From an uncultured Muribaculaceae bacterium (lineage in GTDB: Bacteria; Bacteroidota; Bacteroidia; Bacteroidales; Muribaculaceae): a stretch of 64,000 nt of DNA. The stretch lies in the NCBI GenBank assembly GCA_934661195.1, contig CAKUJD010000001.1, positions 62,001 to 126,000 of the forward strand. Direction: 5' to 3'. The notes below the pieces were generated by a model. That model saw only the letters and a program-made list of their open reading frames with translations, was not told the origin of the DNA and made no database searches. Made by a program: the position numbers and the translations under genes. Shown piece after piece: positions 46,033 to 55,669 of the stretch. Positions within the stretch are counted from its first letter, which is position 1. Each line of letters starts with the position of its first letter.

Positions 46033-46932
46033 ATGACCAAATCACAGCACCGCAATGCATTGGGCCGAGGCCTTGACTCGCTCATCTCGATGGACGACAT
46101 CCAGACGAGCGGCTCGTCGGCCATCAACGAAATACGCATCGACCAAATTTCACCCAACCCCGAACAGCCGCGCACCACGTTCGACGAAACAGCGCTCGAA
46201 GAACTCGCGTCATCGATTCGCGAGCTGGGCATAATTCAGCCGCTCACGCTGCGCAGCACAGGGCCAAGCAGCTATCAGATAATATCGGGCGAGCGTCGCT
46301 ACCGCGCCGCAAAGCTTGCCGGCCTCGACACCGTGCCCGCCTATGTGCGCACTGCCAACGACAGCGAGCTCACCGAGATGGCTTTGATTGAAAACATTCA
46401 GCGCGAAGACCTCAACGCCATCGAAATTGCCCTGACGTTCCGCAAGCTCATCGACCAGTACAACCTCACGCAAGAGCGTCTGAGCGAGCGCATTGGCAAG
46501 AAGCGCGCCACCATTGCCAACTTCCTGCGGCTGCTGCGGCTGCCGGCCGAGGTGCAGCTCGGCCTGCGCGACAAGCGTGTGGACATGGGCCACGCGCGGG
46601 CCCTGCTCAGTGTCGACAAGGCTTCGCTACAGTTAAAATTATATAACGAGACACTTAAAAAAGGTTTATCGGTCCGCCAGGTTGAACAGCTTGCAAAACA
46701 CTACCAAGAACTTGAGCAGCAGAAGCAAAATGGCGAGGACCCGAAGCCTAAACGGCTGAATAGCAGTGATTATGACGTACTGCGCAAGCACCTGTCATCG
46801 TCGTTTGGCGTGAAGGTGGGCTTCACTTGCGACCTTAAGGGTAAAGGAAAAATAACATTCCCATTTAAGGACGAAGATGAATTGGAGAGAATTATTACTA
46901 TCTTTGACAAAATAAAGAGTGACGCAAAGTAG
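46033..46932 (+). CDS. parB: Chromosome-partitioning protein ParB (Spo0J)
   Basis: A 299-residue ParB. The N-terminal domain has the CTPase/ParB box (ISPNPEQPRTTFDETALEEL, IISGERRYRAAKLAG and MALIENIQREDLNAIE), followed by a helix-turn-helix (LSERIGKKRATIANFLRLLRLP) that binds parS, and a C-terminal dimerisation region. It loads onto parS and slides as a clamp. The gene overlaps the possible upstream start of DUF5683. Confidence 0.96.
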   Translation: MTKSQHRNALGRGLDSLISMDDIQTSGSSAINEIRIDQISPNPEQPRTTFDETALEELASSIRELGIIQPLTLRSTGPSSYQIISGERRYRAAKLAGLDTVPAYVRTANDSELTEMALIENIQREDLNAIEIALTFRKLIDQYNLTQERLSERIGKKRATIANFLRLLRLPAEVQLGLRDKRVDMGHARALLSVDKASLQLKLYNETLKKGLSVRQVEQLAKHYQELEQQKQNGEDPKPKRLNSSDYDVLRKHLSSSFGVKVGFTCDLKGKGKITFPFKDEDELERIITIFDKIKSDAK

Positions 46933-46957
46933 TGTTTGTGCCACACTTACTTTATTG

Positions 46958-47839
46958 ATGCGCAATTTAGTGAAACGGCTCGACAGCATTAAAAATATGA
47001 TGACTGCGGGCATGGCCATGCTGCTGTGCCTGCTGCTGGCATTGCCTGTGCCCGCCGTTGCGCAGGAGGTGGTGGCCACGCCGCCCTCAACCCGCGCCTC
47101 TAAGGCGGCAAAGCCCGCCAAAGCCAAGCGCCACAAGCGCACGCCTGTGGTGGTGCCGCAAGACCACAAGGGCGGCCTTAAGGCCGACTCGGTGGCGCGC
47201 CGCGGCACGGTGAAGGTGGTCGACATGGCCGGCGACACTATCCACTTCAGCTCCATCGATTCGCTGGCCGGTGTCGAGGGCGTGGAAATCATTGCTCCGC
47301 CCCACCAAGTGCCGCAGGCCGCCGGACTGGGAGCCGTCAAGGCGTTCAATCCCGACCCCACGCGAGCCTTGTGGATGTCGGTGCTTTGCCCCGGCTTGGG
47401 ACAGATCTACAACCGCCGCTACTGGAAACTGCCCATTGTGGTGGGCGCATTTGTGGGCCTTGGCTACGGCATGGCGTGGAACAACCGCATGCTCAGCGAC
47501 TACACCAAAGCCTACCGCGACGCCACCGACAATGACCCCAACACGCGCAGCTACATGAACTTCTATCCGCCCACCACCAACGAGAGCGACCTCGACATGG
47601 AGTGGCTGAAGAAGGCGCTGAAAAGCAAAAAAGACTACTACCGCCGCTACCGCGACATCTGCATATTCTCGATGGTGGGTGTGTATCTGCTGAGCATAGT
47701 CGATGCCTACGTCGACGCCTCGCTGGCACACTTCGACGTGTCGCCCGACCTGAGCATGCGGCTCAAGCCGGCCGTCATCGAGCCTGCCACCGCGTCGCGG
47801 CTGCCCTCGGTGGGGCTGCAGTGCGCCATCAGCTTCTGA
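46958..47839 (+). CDS. DUF5683 domain protein
   Basis: About 293 residues. A signal peptide (hydrophobic stretch ending PAVAQ at about 34-38) precedes a Lys/Ala-rich linker, then the DUF5683 domain with DPTRALWMSVLCPGLGQIYNRRYWKLP and a later hydrophobic helix (ICIFSMVGVYLLSIVDAYVDASL). This is a predicted envelope protein of unknown role that often follows parAB in Bacteroidetes. Start codon choice (46958 ATG or 46997 ATG) is uncertain; a GTG further upstream overlaps parB. Confidence 0.85.
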   Translation: MRNLVKRLDSIKNMMTAGMAMLLCLLLALPVPAVAQEVVATPPSTRASKAAKPAKAKRHKRTPVVVPQDHKGGLKADSVARRGTVKVVDMAGDTIHFSSIDSLAGVEGVEIIAPPHQVPQAAGLGAVKAFNPDPTRALWMSVLCPGLGQIYNRRYWKLPIVVGAFVGLGYGMAWNNRMLSDYTKAYRDATDNDPNTRSYMNFYPPTTNESDLDMEWLKKALKSKKDYYRRYRDICIFSMVGVYLLSIVDAYVDASLAHFDVSPDLSMRLKPAVIEPATASRLPSVGLQCAISF

Positions 47840-47903
47840 CGCGGCGCGCTGAACGGATGTTTGTTATTAAAAAAAGATAGAAACCAATAGGAGAGAATAA
47901 GAT

Positions 47904-49982
47904 ATGCTAATAAACAAAAAGACGCTGCTGACGATTGCGATGCTGATGACGGCCGCCGCCACCACCCTGGCCCGCCCCGTGCCCAAGCATTCAATCCTCT
48001 CAATCAAGGAGACCATCACCGACTCCGCTATTGTGTATCCCGCGAGTTTCGAGACCGACACGCGCGAGATGATGAACAACTGGTATTTGCAGAACTACGC
48101 CATACTCGACAAGGACGTGGAGAAGCGTTCGGCCGGCGAAGTGAGCGACGCCGAATATGTGCGCCGCCTCAAGGCCATCCCGTCGGTCATCGAGTTGCCT
48201 TTCAATCAAATCGTGCGCTCCTACATTGAACGCTACATTAAGCGCAACCGCACCCTCGTGGAGCAGATGCTGGGCATGAGTCTCTACTATATGCCCATCT
48301 TCGAGCAGGCGCTTGAAAAGGAGGGCTTGCCGCTTGAGCTGAAATATGTGCCCGTTATCGAGTCGGCCCTCAACCCCAACGCCGTGTCGCCCGTGGGCGC
48401 CAGCGGCCTGTGGCAGTTTATGATAGGCACTGCCAAGGGGGTGGGCCTGGAGGTGAACTCGCTTGTGGACGAGCGCCGCGACCCCTACCGCTCGTCGGAG
48501 AAGGCCGCTGTGTATTTCAAACAGCTGCACGACATCTATGGCGACTGGTCGCTGGCCATCGCAGCCTATAACTGCGGTCCGGCCAACGTCAACAAGGCCA
48601 TACGCCGCGCCGGTGCCGAGAGCAACCCCGACTTCTGGACCATCTATAACTATCTGCCGCGCGAAACCCGCGGCTATGTGCCCGCCTTCATCGCGGCCAA
48701 CTACATTATGACCTATTTCAAGGAGCACAACATCAGCCCCTCGCTGGCCAAGAAGCCCATCGTGGTCGACACCGTGAGTGTGAACCACCGCATCAACTTC
48801 AACCAGATTTCGAAGGTGCTCAACATTCCGCTTGAGGAGATACGCGTGCTCAATCCGCAATACCGCCACGACGTGATTCCGGGCGACGCGCGTCCCTACA
48901 CGCTGGCGCTGCCCTCGCAGCAAATCTACAGTTTCATCCTCACCGAAGACAGCATTGCCAGCTACCGCCCCGACCTGTATGCGCAGCGCGAGGTGGTGGA
49001 GCCCGGCGGCGCAAGCCACAGTGTGGAAGCTGAGCCGGCACAGTCGGGCCAGCAGCAACAGACGGTGTATCACAAGGTGCAGCGCGGCGAGAGTCTGGCC
49101 GGCATAGCATTTTACTATGGCGTGTCGACCGATGAGATCCGTGCCCTTAACGGCATCAGCGGCACGCGCGTGCGTCGCGGCCAGGTGCTGAAAATTGTGA
49201 AGAAGAGCGCCGACGACTCATCGCTGCCTGGCGACGCGCTCACTGCTCAGGAGGCCGCTGCGCAGCCCGATGGCGATGCCACTGTGACTGTGGTTGAGCA
49301 GGAAAACAAGTCGGCCGCCGCTCCTAAGCCCGTGCCGGCCCGCACCACTGTGTCGAAGCCGGCCTACAAGGGCTCTTACAGCATCGACGACGAGATAGTG
49401 ACCTCGTCGAGCAGCCGCCAGGTGCCTCAGCCGCGCCGCCAGCAGCCGCAGGCCCAGCCACAGGTGCCGCAGTCGAAGGCCAAGGCCGCTGCCGAACGCA
49501 CCACTGCAGCCCAAACCCCTAAGGCCACAAAGGCCCAAAAAGCCAAAGCCGCTGCCGACGACGATGCCGCTGCCACCGCACGCTATGGCAAGGGCAAGAC
49601 CCGCTATGGCAAGGCCGCAGCCTCGGCTGGCAAGTCGCAGGAGACCACCTATAAGACGGCGCGTAGCAGCCGCGATGCCAAGAGCCGCGGCAAGAAGCAG
49701 AAGAAGCAAGCCGCTGTGCAGCAGCCAGCCTCGCAGGACTACACTATTCAAAAGGGCGACAACCTGATAACCATCGCCAAGAAGACAGGTGTCAGCGTTG
49801 ATGAGCTGCGCAAGGCCAACAAACTGAAGGGCGACAAGATTGACGCCGGCGACAAAATGACAATTCCCGGCAAGGCCAAGGCTGGCAAAGCAGCCAAAGG
49901 CGCCAAGGCAAAGCAGGCCAAAGCCGCCGACAAGAAACCGAGCGCCAAGTCGGCCAAGGGCGGTAAGAAAAAGCGCCGCTAA
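47904..49982 (+). CDS. Lytic transglycosylase with two LysM domains (MltD-like)
   Basis: A 692-residue exported protein: signal peptide (to about 23), SLT/MltD-type lytic transglycosylase domain (about 100-290) with catalytic Glu153 in VIESALNPNAVSPVGASGLWQF and AAYNCGPANV, a LysM domain at about 388-435, a long Ala/Lys/Gln-rich linker and a second LysM at about 612-660. It should cleave peptidoglycan glycan strands, with LysM modules holding it to the wall. Ends at a strong terminator. Confidence 0.93.
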   Translation: MLINKKTLLTIAMLMTAAATTLARPVPKHSILSIKETITDSAIVYPASFETDTREMMNNWYLQNYAILDKDVEKRSAGEVSDAEYVRRLKAIPSVIELPFNQIVRSYIERYIKRNRTLVEQMLGMSLYYMPIFEQALEKEGLPLELKYVPVIESALNPNAVSPVGASGLWQFMIGTAKGVGLEVNSLVDERRDPYRSSEKAAVYFKQLHDIYGDWSLAIAAYNCGPANVNKAIRRAGAESNPDFWTIYNYLPRETRGYVPAFIAANYIMTYFKEHNISPSLAKKPIVVDTVSVNHRINFNQISKVLNIPLEEIRVLNPQYRHDVIPGDARPYTLALPSQQIYSFILTEDSIASYRPDLYAQREVVEPGGASHSVEAEPAQSGQQQQTVYHKVQRGESLAGIAFYYGVSTDEIRALNGISGTRVRRGQVLKIVKKSADDSSLPGDALTAQEAAAQPDGDATVTVVEQENKSAAAPKPVPARTTVSKPAYKGSYSIDDEIVTSSSSRQVPQPRRQQPQAQPQVPQSKAKAAAERTTAAQTPKATKAQKAKAAADDDAAATARYGKGKTRYGKAAASAGKSQETTYKTARSSRDAKSRGKKQKKQAAVQQPASQDYTIQKGDNLITIAKKTGVSVDELRKANKLKGDKIDAGDKMTIPGKAKAGKAAKGAKAKQAKAADKKPSAKSAKGGKKKRR

Positions 49983-50016
49983 CCCTGCCATCCCCCGATA
50001 GGGCCAATATAACACA

Positions 50017-50054
50017 AGCTCCACCGATGCCGCGCGCATAGGTGGGGCTTTTTT
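50017..50054 (+). terminator. Terminator of the parAB-MltD group
   Basis: A 9-bp stem (50017-50025 with 50041-50049, one G-T pair) followed by six Ts. Confidence 0.8.
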
Positions 50055-50090
50055 AATTGCCTGCCTGCCCCAAGTGTGGCGAAAAATCGC

Positions 50091-50098
50091 TAAGTTTG
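50091..50098 (+). promoter_or_regulatory. -7 box of aroA
   Basis: TAAGTTTG at 50091-50098, 25 bases before the ATG. No well-spaced TTG. Confidence 0.5.
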
Positions 50099-50123
50099 CA
50101 TTATAAATAAAGCATAAGCAGAG

Positions 50124-51347
50124 ATGGACATCCAGTTAACAGCGCCCAAGTGCATGGTGGGCGAAGTGAGCCTGCCGGCATCAAAGAGCATCAGCAACCG
50201 CGCCCTCATTATAGGTGCGCTGTGCAGCCCCTCGGGCAGTGTGAGCCACATAGCCGACTGCGACGACACGCGCGCTGTGCAGCAGGCCCTCGCCGGTAGT
50301 GGCAACAGCATAGACGTGGGCGCAGCCGGCACCGCGATGAGGTTTCTCACGGCATATTTTGCCGTGCAGCCTGGTCGTGTGGTAACGCTCGACGGCACGC
50401 AGCGCATGCGCCAGCGTCCCATAGGCGTGCTTGTGGAGGCGCTGAGGTCGCTCGGGGCAGGCATCGAGTGGCTCGGACACGAGGGCTATCCGCCGCTGCG
50501 TGTGGAGGGTAGGGCTCTGCGTGGCGGCAGGCTTCGCATCGACGGCAGCGTCAGTTCGCAATACATCAGCGCACTGCTCATGATAGCTCCGGCGCTGCGC
50601 GGAGGCCTTGACCTGTGCATCGACGGCACCCTCGCATCGCGCCCCTACGTGGAGATGACGCTCAGCCTCATGCGCCAGTGGGGTGCCGAGGCGCAGATGC
50701 AAGGCAGTCGCATAGTGGTGGCCGAGGGCAGCTACAAGCCACAGAGCATGGCCGTTGAGGCCGATTGGAGCGCCGCCAGCTACTGGTTTGCCATGCAGTC
50801 GCTGCTGCCCGAGTCGCGCATTTCGCTCAAGGGGCTGCAGCGGCCCAGCGTGCAGGGCGACAGCCGCATTGCCGACATCGCCTGGACGCTGGGCGTTGAC
50901 TCATGCGCTTGCGGCGTGTGTACCGACCTGCACACCTCGTGCCGCCACACAGCCAGGGTGGATGAGGACCTTTCCTCCACCCCCGACATTGCCCAGACGC
51001 TGGCCGTGTGGCTCTGCCTGCTGGGCGTGCCCTACCGCCTTGAGGGTCTGCACACGCTGCGCATCAAGGAGACCGACCGCATTGCGGCACTGCAGAGCGA
51101 GCTGCTTAAGTTGGGTTATGTCGTGGAGGCCGGTGACGACTTCATGGCATGGAGTGGCCAGACCGCCGCAGTGGCAGCCGCTCCGCGCATAGCCACCTAT
51201 CACGACCACCGCATGGCCATGGCGTTTGCTCCTGCCGCGGTCAAGTTCCCCGGTCTTGTGATAGAGAATGCCGGGGTGGTGAGCAAGTCGTATCCGCAGT
51301 TTTGGCAGCATCTTGCCCAGTGCGGATTCTCTGTGCGGCAGGTGTGA
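50124..51347 (+). CDS. aroA: 3-phosphoshikimate 1-carboxyvinyltransferase (EPSP synthase)
   Basis: A 407-residue enzyme of the shikimate pathway that condenses phosphoenolpyruvate with shikimate 3-phosphate. PASKSISNRALI at the start binds substrates, GAAGTAMRFLTAYFA is the central loop, and the C-terminus carries LRIKETDRIAAL and TYHDHRMAMAFA. The shikimate genes are not clustered here. It probably opens an operon with the following small membrane protein, porW/sprE and porX; no terminator separates them. Confidence 0.96.
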   Translation: MDIQLTAPKCMVGEVSLPASKSISNRALIIGALCSPSGSVSHIADCDDTRAVQQALAGSGNSIDVGAAGTAMRFLTAYFAVQPGRVVTLDGTQRMRQRPIGVLVEALRSLGAGIEWLGHEGYPPLRVEGRALRGGRLRIDGSVSSQYISALLMIAPALRGGLDLCIDGTLASRPYVEMTLSLMRQWGAEAQMQGSRIVVAEGSYKPQSMAVEADWSAASYWFAMQSLLPESRISLKGLQRPSVQGDSRIADIAWTLGVDSCACGVCTDLHTSCRHTARVDEDLSSTPDIAQTLAVWLCLLGVPYRLEGLHTLRIKETDRIAALQSELLKLGYVVEAGDDFMAWSGQTAAVAAAPRIATYHDHRMAMAFAPAAVKFPGLVIENAGVVSKSYPQFWQHLAQCGFSVRQV

Positions 51348-51374
51348 AAAAACGATGAGAATACAGTTACAGCT

Positions 51375-51884
51375 ATGACAATATTTCTTACGATCAACAT
51401 ATTGGGCGGGTGGCTCGATGGCCACCACGGCATAGCGGCGGCACTGGTGCTGCTGGCCGCCCTGCTGCTGGTGGGCGCGGTGCTGTATGCCGCCGATCGC
51501 ATTGGCCGCCGCAAGGGTGGCGATGCTCACGCCGATGAGGAGCAGTCAAGCCCCAAGACTGCGGAAACGGTCTGCACCGACGCCTGCTGCGGCGTGAATG
51601 AGGTGTGCCCGAGCCAAATGATTTTGGAGGGCGAGAGCGGGCGCTGCGAAGTGGTGTATTACGACGACGAGGAGCTCGACGCCTACCGTGGCCGAGGCGC
51701 GGCCGACTACACCCCGGCCGAGGTCGACCAGTTTCGCGATGTGCTCTACACGCTGCTGCCCGCCGACCTCATGGGTTGGCAGCGGTCGCTAAAGCGCCGC
51801 GGCATAGTCATGCCCCAGCCCATACACGACGAGTTCATCATGCTCTACAACGAGCGGCGCGCCACAGGCGGCCAAGCACAATAA
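51375..51884 (+). CDS. Small membrane-anchored protein with a Cys cluster
   Basis: A 169-residue protein with one N-terminal membrane helix (about 20-42) and a soluble domain holding CTDACCGVNEVC, four cysteines in a short span, followed by acidic YYDDEELDAYRG and DQFRDVLYTLLPAD. The cluster could bind a metal or form disulfides. I recognise the type as a conserved Bacteroidales gene beside aroA, but know no function. It lies 27 bases after aroA and 75 bases before porW/sprE. Confidence 0.75.
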   Translation: MTIFLTINILGGWLDGHHGIAAALVLLAALLLVGAVLYAADRIGRRKGGDAHADEEQSSPKTAETVCTDACCGVNEVCPSQMILEGESGRCEVVYYDDEELDAYRGRGAADYTPAEVDQFRDVLYTLLPADLMGWQRSLKRRGIVMPQPIHDEFIMLYNERRATGGQAQ

Positions 51885-51959
51885 AAGCCCACTTGCACAC
51901 GTTATATATTATTGCCCGGAAAGGGCATCAGGTCACATCATTACCCCAAACTTAGCAGA

Positions 51960-54900
51960 GTGAAGAGATTACTATACAGACACATGCCTCTGGCATTGCT
52001 CATGATTGCCGCCATGGCAGTGATGCAGTCGTGCAGCGCCCGCAAAAACACTGCCGGATCGCGCTTCTGGCAGGCTTTCAACACGCGCTACAACGTGTAT
52101 TACAATGGCATCACGCACTACAAGGAGCAAATCCGCGAACTCGAGGATAACTACGAGGACGACTATTCGCAGCAGCTGTTCATACATCCTGCCGAGGCCT
52201 ACAGCAACCCCAAGGCGCCTCAGCCCTCCGCCAGCTTCGATCGCACAATCGAGAAGATGCAGAAGGCCATATCGCTGCACTCTATCAAAAAGAAGCCCAA
52301 GCGCAAAAGCGGCAAGGGCAACGACGAAAAATACAAGGAGTGGCTCAAGCGCGACGAGTATAACCCGTTTATCCATAACGCCTGGTTCACAATGGCCAAG
52401 GCGCAATACATGAAGGGCGACTTCACCAGTTCGGCCGCCACATTCCACTACATAGTGCGCCACTTCACATGGAAGCCCGACCTCGTGGCCGAGGCTGAGC
52501 TGTGGGAGGCCCTGAGCTATTGCGCCATGGGCTGGACCACCGAGGCCGACAATGTGCTGGCCCATGTGCACATCGACAAAATCGAGGACAAGCGCCTGCG
52601 CGCGCTCGCCAATCTGGCATTTGCCGACTACTACATAAAGTGCAAGCGCAACACCGAGGCCATTCCCTATCTGGCCGAGGCCGTGAAGGGGCAGAAGGGC
52701 GCACAGAGCGTGCGCCTCAACTTCCTGCTGGGCCAACTGTATGAAGACGCCGGACAAAACGACCTTGCCTATCAGGCCTTCCGCCGCGCAGGCAGCCACA
52801 GCGGCTCCACCTACCGCACCAAGTTTAATGCGCGCATCAAGCAGAGCGCGGTGTATCAGGGCAACAACATCAATGGTGAGATAAAGTCGCTGAAGTCGAT
52901 GGCCCGTTACGACCGCAACAAGGAATACCTCGACCAGATATACTACGCCATTGGCAACATCTACCTATCGCGCCGCGACACGGCCAACGCCGTGGCCAGC
53001 TATGTGACTGCGGCCGAGAAGAGCACACGCAACGGCATCGACAAGGCCATAAGCCAAATCACGCTGGGAGGCATCTACTTCGCCCAGCGCAAATACGACC
53101 TTGCCCAGCCGTGCTATGCCGAGGCCATTCCGCAGCTCAGCGAGGAGTACCCCAACTACAAGGTGCTGAAGCGCCGCAGCGACGTGCTCGACGAACTGGC
53201 CGTGTATTCGCAAAACGTGACCCTGCAAGACTCGCTGCTGCGCCTGTCGAAGCTGTCGGTGGATGAGCAGAAGGCGGTGATAAAGAAGATTATCGACGCT
53301 CTGAAAAAGAAGGAGAAGGAAGAGGCCGAAAACGCTAAGCGCGAAGAATACTTGGCGCAGCAGTCGGCCAATGGCAGCACGCTGAAAAACAACAGCCAGC
53401 AGCCGGCGTCCTACACCATCAACACCGACAACTCGTGGTATTTCTACAACACAGCCACCAAAAACGCCGGCAAGACCGCTTTCCAGCAGCAGTGGGGCAA
53501 CCGCAAACTCGAGGACGACTGGCGCCGCCGCAACAAGGCCACCTTCTCGCTCAACGCCGATGATGAGGACACAGCCGCTGCCGACACCACATCGGCAGCC
53601 GCCTCCGACTCGTCGAAGGTCGACAAAAAGGCCCTGAAGCGGGCCGAAGACCCCCATTATGAGGAATATTACCTGAAGCAGATTCCAAAGACCGCCGAGG
53701 AGGTGCAGACGGCCAACGATATAATTCAGGAGGGCCTCTACAACATGGGTGTGATTCTTAAGGACAAGCTTGAGGACTACGAGGCTGCGGCCTATGAGTT
53801 CAACGAACTGCTGCGCCGATACCCCGACAATGTGTACCGCCTCGACACCTACTACAACATGTATCTTATGTATATGCGCAACGGAGATGTGGCCAAGGCC
53901 GAGCAGTGCCGCCAGCGCATAGTCACCGATTTCGCCGACTCGAAATATGGCTTGGCTATGAAGGATCCGAACTATCTCGACAACCTTAAGAGCATGGACC
54001 GCGAGCAGGAGCGCATGTATGAGCAGGCCTATGCCGACTATCTGGCCAACAACAACCAGGGTGTGCACAGCGCCTATGCCGAGATGATGCGCAAATACCC
54101 GTTGTCGAAAATCATGCCCAAGTTCATGTTTATCGACGCCCTCAGCTATGTGACGCAAAAGGACTACGACAAGTTCAAGTCCACTCTCAAAGAGATGCTT
54201 GAGCGCTATCCCGAAACCGACATCACGCCCACCGCGTCGTCGATAATGAAGCAGCTTAACCGCGGTCGCAAGCTCAACGGCGGCTCCACCAACGCCCGCG
54301 GCATGCTGTGGGCCGTGCGCCTGAGCAACGACACCACGGCCACGGCCGCCGACAAGAAGTTCACACCGTTTAAGGACGACAAGACCAAGCCTCACTTGTT
54401 TGTGTATGCGTTCTCAACCGACTCGGTGTCGGCCAACCAGCTGCTCTATGAGGTGGCCAAGCACAATTTCACCTCGTTTGTGGTCAAGGACTTTGAACTT
54501 GAGCAGATGACGTTTGGCGAAATGGGTCTGCTCGTGGTCAAGGGCTTTGCCAACTATGCCGAGGCTGCGCACTACCGCACCGTGATGGATGCCGACAGGG
54601 CCAAGGTGATACCGCCGCAGGCACATCAGGTGATAATCAGTCAGGAAAACTTCGACCTGCTTATCAACGAAGGACGCTCGTTTGCCGACTACTTCCAGTA
54701 TCTTGAGGAGCAGAACACCCGCAAGGTGGAGCGACAGATTCCGGCTCATGCCACCGACGATGCCTCTCGTGATGCCAAGGCGCCGCAGCCCAAGCGCACC
54801 AAGAGTGTGCGCCCCGCCAAGGCCGCCGCACCAGCCGCCCTGCCCGAGCCTGCGAAGCCGTCGGCCAAGCCACAGCCCGCACCCGTGCAGCCCGACACCG

Positions 54901-55628
54901 TGAAGCCCGCGGCCACTGTCGCTAACCCCGACACCGTGAAGCCCGCTCCTGCCGACACCGTGAAGCCGACTCCAGCACAGCAGCCTGTGGCCGCGCCCGC
55001 CGACACCGCTAACAAGGCCGATGTGAAGATGCCTGTGCGCACCGAAAAAGCCGAAAAGGCTGCCAAGACCGACAATGTGAAGCACCTCAAAAAGCAAAAA
55101 GACGAGGCGCAAAAGGAACTCGAGCGCCAGCAAAAGCAGCGCGAAAAGGAGGAGAAAGAGCGTGTTAAGCAGCAAAAGGAGGCCGAGAAGGCTCGCCTCA
55201 AGCAGCAGCAAGAGGCCGAGCAAGAGGCCAAGCGGCTGCAGCAACAGCGGCAAAAGGCCCACGACGACTCGGTGAAACTGGCCAAGAAGCAGCAGGCCGA
55301 GGCCCTGAAGGCCGAGCAGAAGCAAAAGGCCGATGAACTGAAACAGCAGCAACGCGCCAAGGACGAGGCCAAGAAGCAGCAGGAGGCCGACCGCAAGCTC
55401 AAGCAACAGCAGCTTGAGCAGGAGCGCAAGCAGCGCGTTGAGGCCCGCAAGCAGCGTGCCAAGGAGCGCGAGCAACTCAAAAAGGAGCAGCAGAAGCGCA
55501 AGGCCCAGGAGGCCAAGGAGCGCCAGGAGGCCTACAAGCAGAAGCAGAAAGAGCGGCAGCAGCAGGCCAAGCAGCGCGCCGAGGAGCGCAAACAGCAGCA
55601 GCGTTCGGCGCGCCAGCGCGGCAAGTGA
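51960..55628 (+). CDS. porW: Type IX secretion TPR lipoprotein PorW/SprE
   Basis: A 1222-residue lipoprotein: signal ending in VMQS-Cys, then SARKNTAGSRFWQAFNTRYNVYYNG, the PorW/SprE opening. Many TPR-like helix pairs fill about residues 100-800, then a SPOR-like beta-alpha module at about 808-905. From about 978 three PDTVKPA-type repeats lead into a ~200-residue Lys/Glu/Gln/Ala coiled coil. PorW/SprE is needed for the type IX motor/translocon. GTG at 51960 is preferred to the upstream TTG. porX follows 41 bases later. Confidence 0.85.
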   Translation: MKRLLYRHMPLALLMIAAMAVMQSCSARKNTAGSRFWQAFNTRYNVYYNGITHYKEQIRELEDNYEDDYSQQLFIHPAEAYSNPKAPQPSASFDRTIEKMQKAISLHSIKKKPKRKSGKGNDEKYKEWLKRDEYNPFIHNAWFTMAKAQYMKGDFTSSAATFHYIVRHFTWKPDLVAEAELWEALSYCAMGWTTEADNVLAHVHIDKIEDKRLRALANLAFADYYIKCKRNTEAIPYLAEAVKGQKGAQSVRLNFLLGQLYEDAGQNDLAYQAFRRAGSHSGSTYRTKFNARIKQSAVYQGNNINGEIKSLKSMARYDRNKEYLDQIYYAIGNIYLSRRDTANAVASYVTAAEKSTRNGIDKAISQITLGGIYFAQRKYDLAQPCYAEAIPQLSEEYPNYKVLKRRSDVLDELAVYSQNVTLQDSLLRLSKLSVDEQKAVIKKIIDALKKKEKEEAENAKREEYLAQQSANGSTLKNNSQQPASYTINTDNSWYFYNTATKNAGKTAFQQQWGNRKLEDDWRRRNKATFSLNADDEDTAAADTTSAAASDSSKVDKKALKRAEDPHYEEYYLKQIPKTAEEVQTANDIIQEGLYNMGVILKDKLEDYEAAAYEFNELLRRYPDNVYRLDTYYNMYLMYMRNGDVAKAEQCRQRIVTDFADSKYGLAMKDPNYLDNLKSMDREQERMYEQAYADYLANNNQGVHSAYAEMMRKYPLSKIMPKFMFIDALSYVTQKDYDKFKSTLKEMLERYPETDITPTASSIMKQLNRGRKLNGGSTNARGMLWAVRLSNDTTATAADKKFTPFKDDKTKPHLFVYAFSTDSVSANQLLYEVAKHNFTSFVVKDFELEQMTFGEMGLLVVKGFANYAEAAHYRTVMDADRAKVIPPQAHQVIISQENFDLLINEGRSFADYFQYLEEQNTRKVERQIPAHATDDASRDAKAPQPKRTKSVRPAKAAAPAALPEPAKPSAKPQPAPVQPDTVKPAATVANPDTVKPAPADTVKPTPAQQPVAAPADTANKADVKMPVRTEKAEKAAKTDNVKHLKKQKDEAQKELERQQKQREKEEKERVKQQKEAEKARLKQQQEAEQEAKRLQQQRQKAHDDSVKLAKKQQAEALKAEQKQKADELKQQQRAKDEAKKQQEADRKLKQQQLEQERKQRVEARKQRAKEREQLKKEQQKRKAQEAKERQEAYKQKQKERQQQAKQRAEERKQQQRSARQRGK

Positions 55629-55669
55629 TGAAGGAATTTCAAGAAAAAAGAAAGGAGACAAAACGCTAT

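Noticed and set aside
54890..54975. A possible CRISPR-like or minisatellite array from PDTVKP repeats
   Set aside because: The repeat is in coding frame, has imperfect units with no conserved spacers, and codes for a Pro-rich linker.
54414..55661. A Leu-rich 415-codon frame antisense to the 3' part of porW/sprE
   Set aside because: The poly-Leu protein is the antisense reading of Lys/Glu/Gln codons in the coiled coil.
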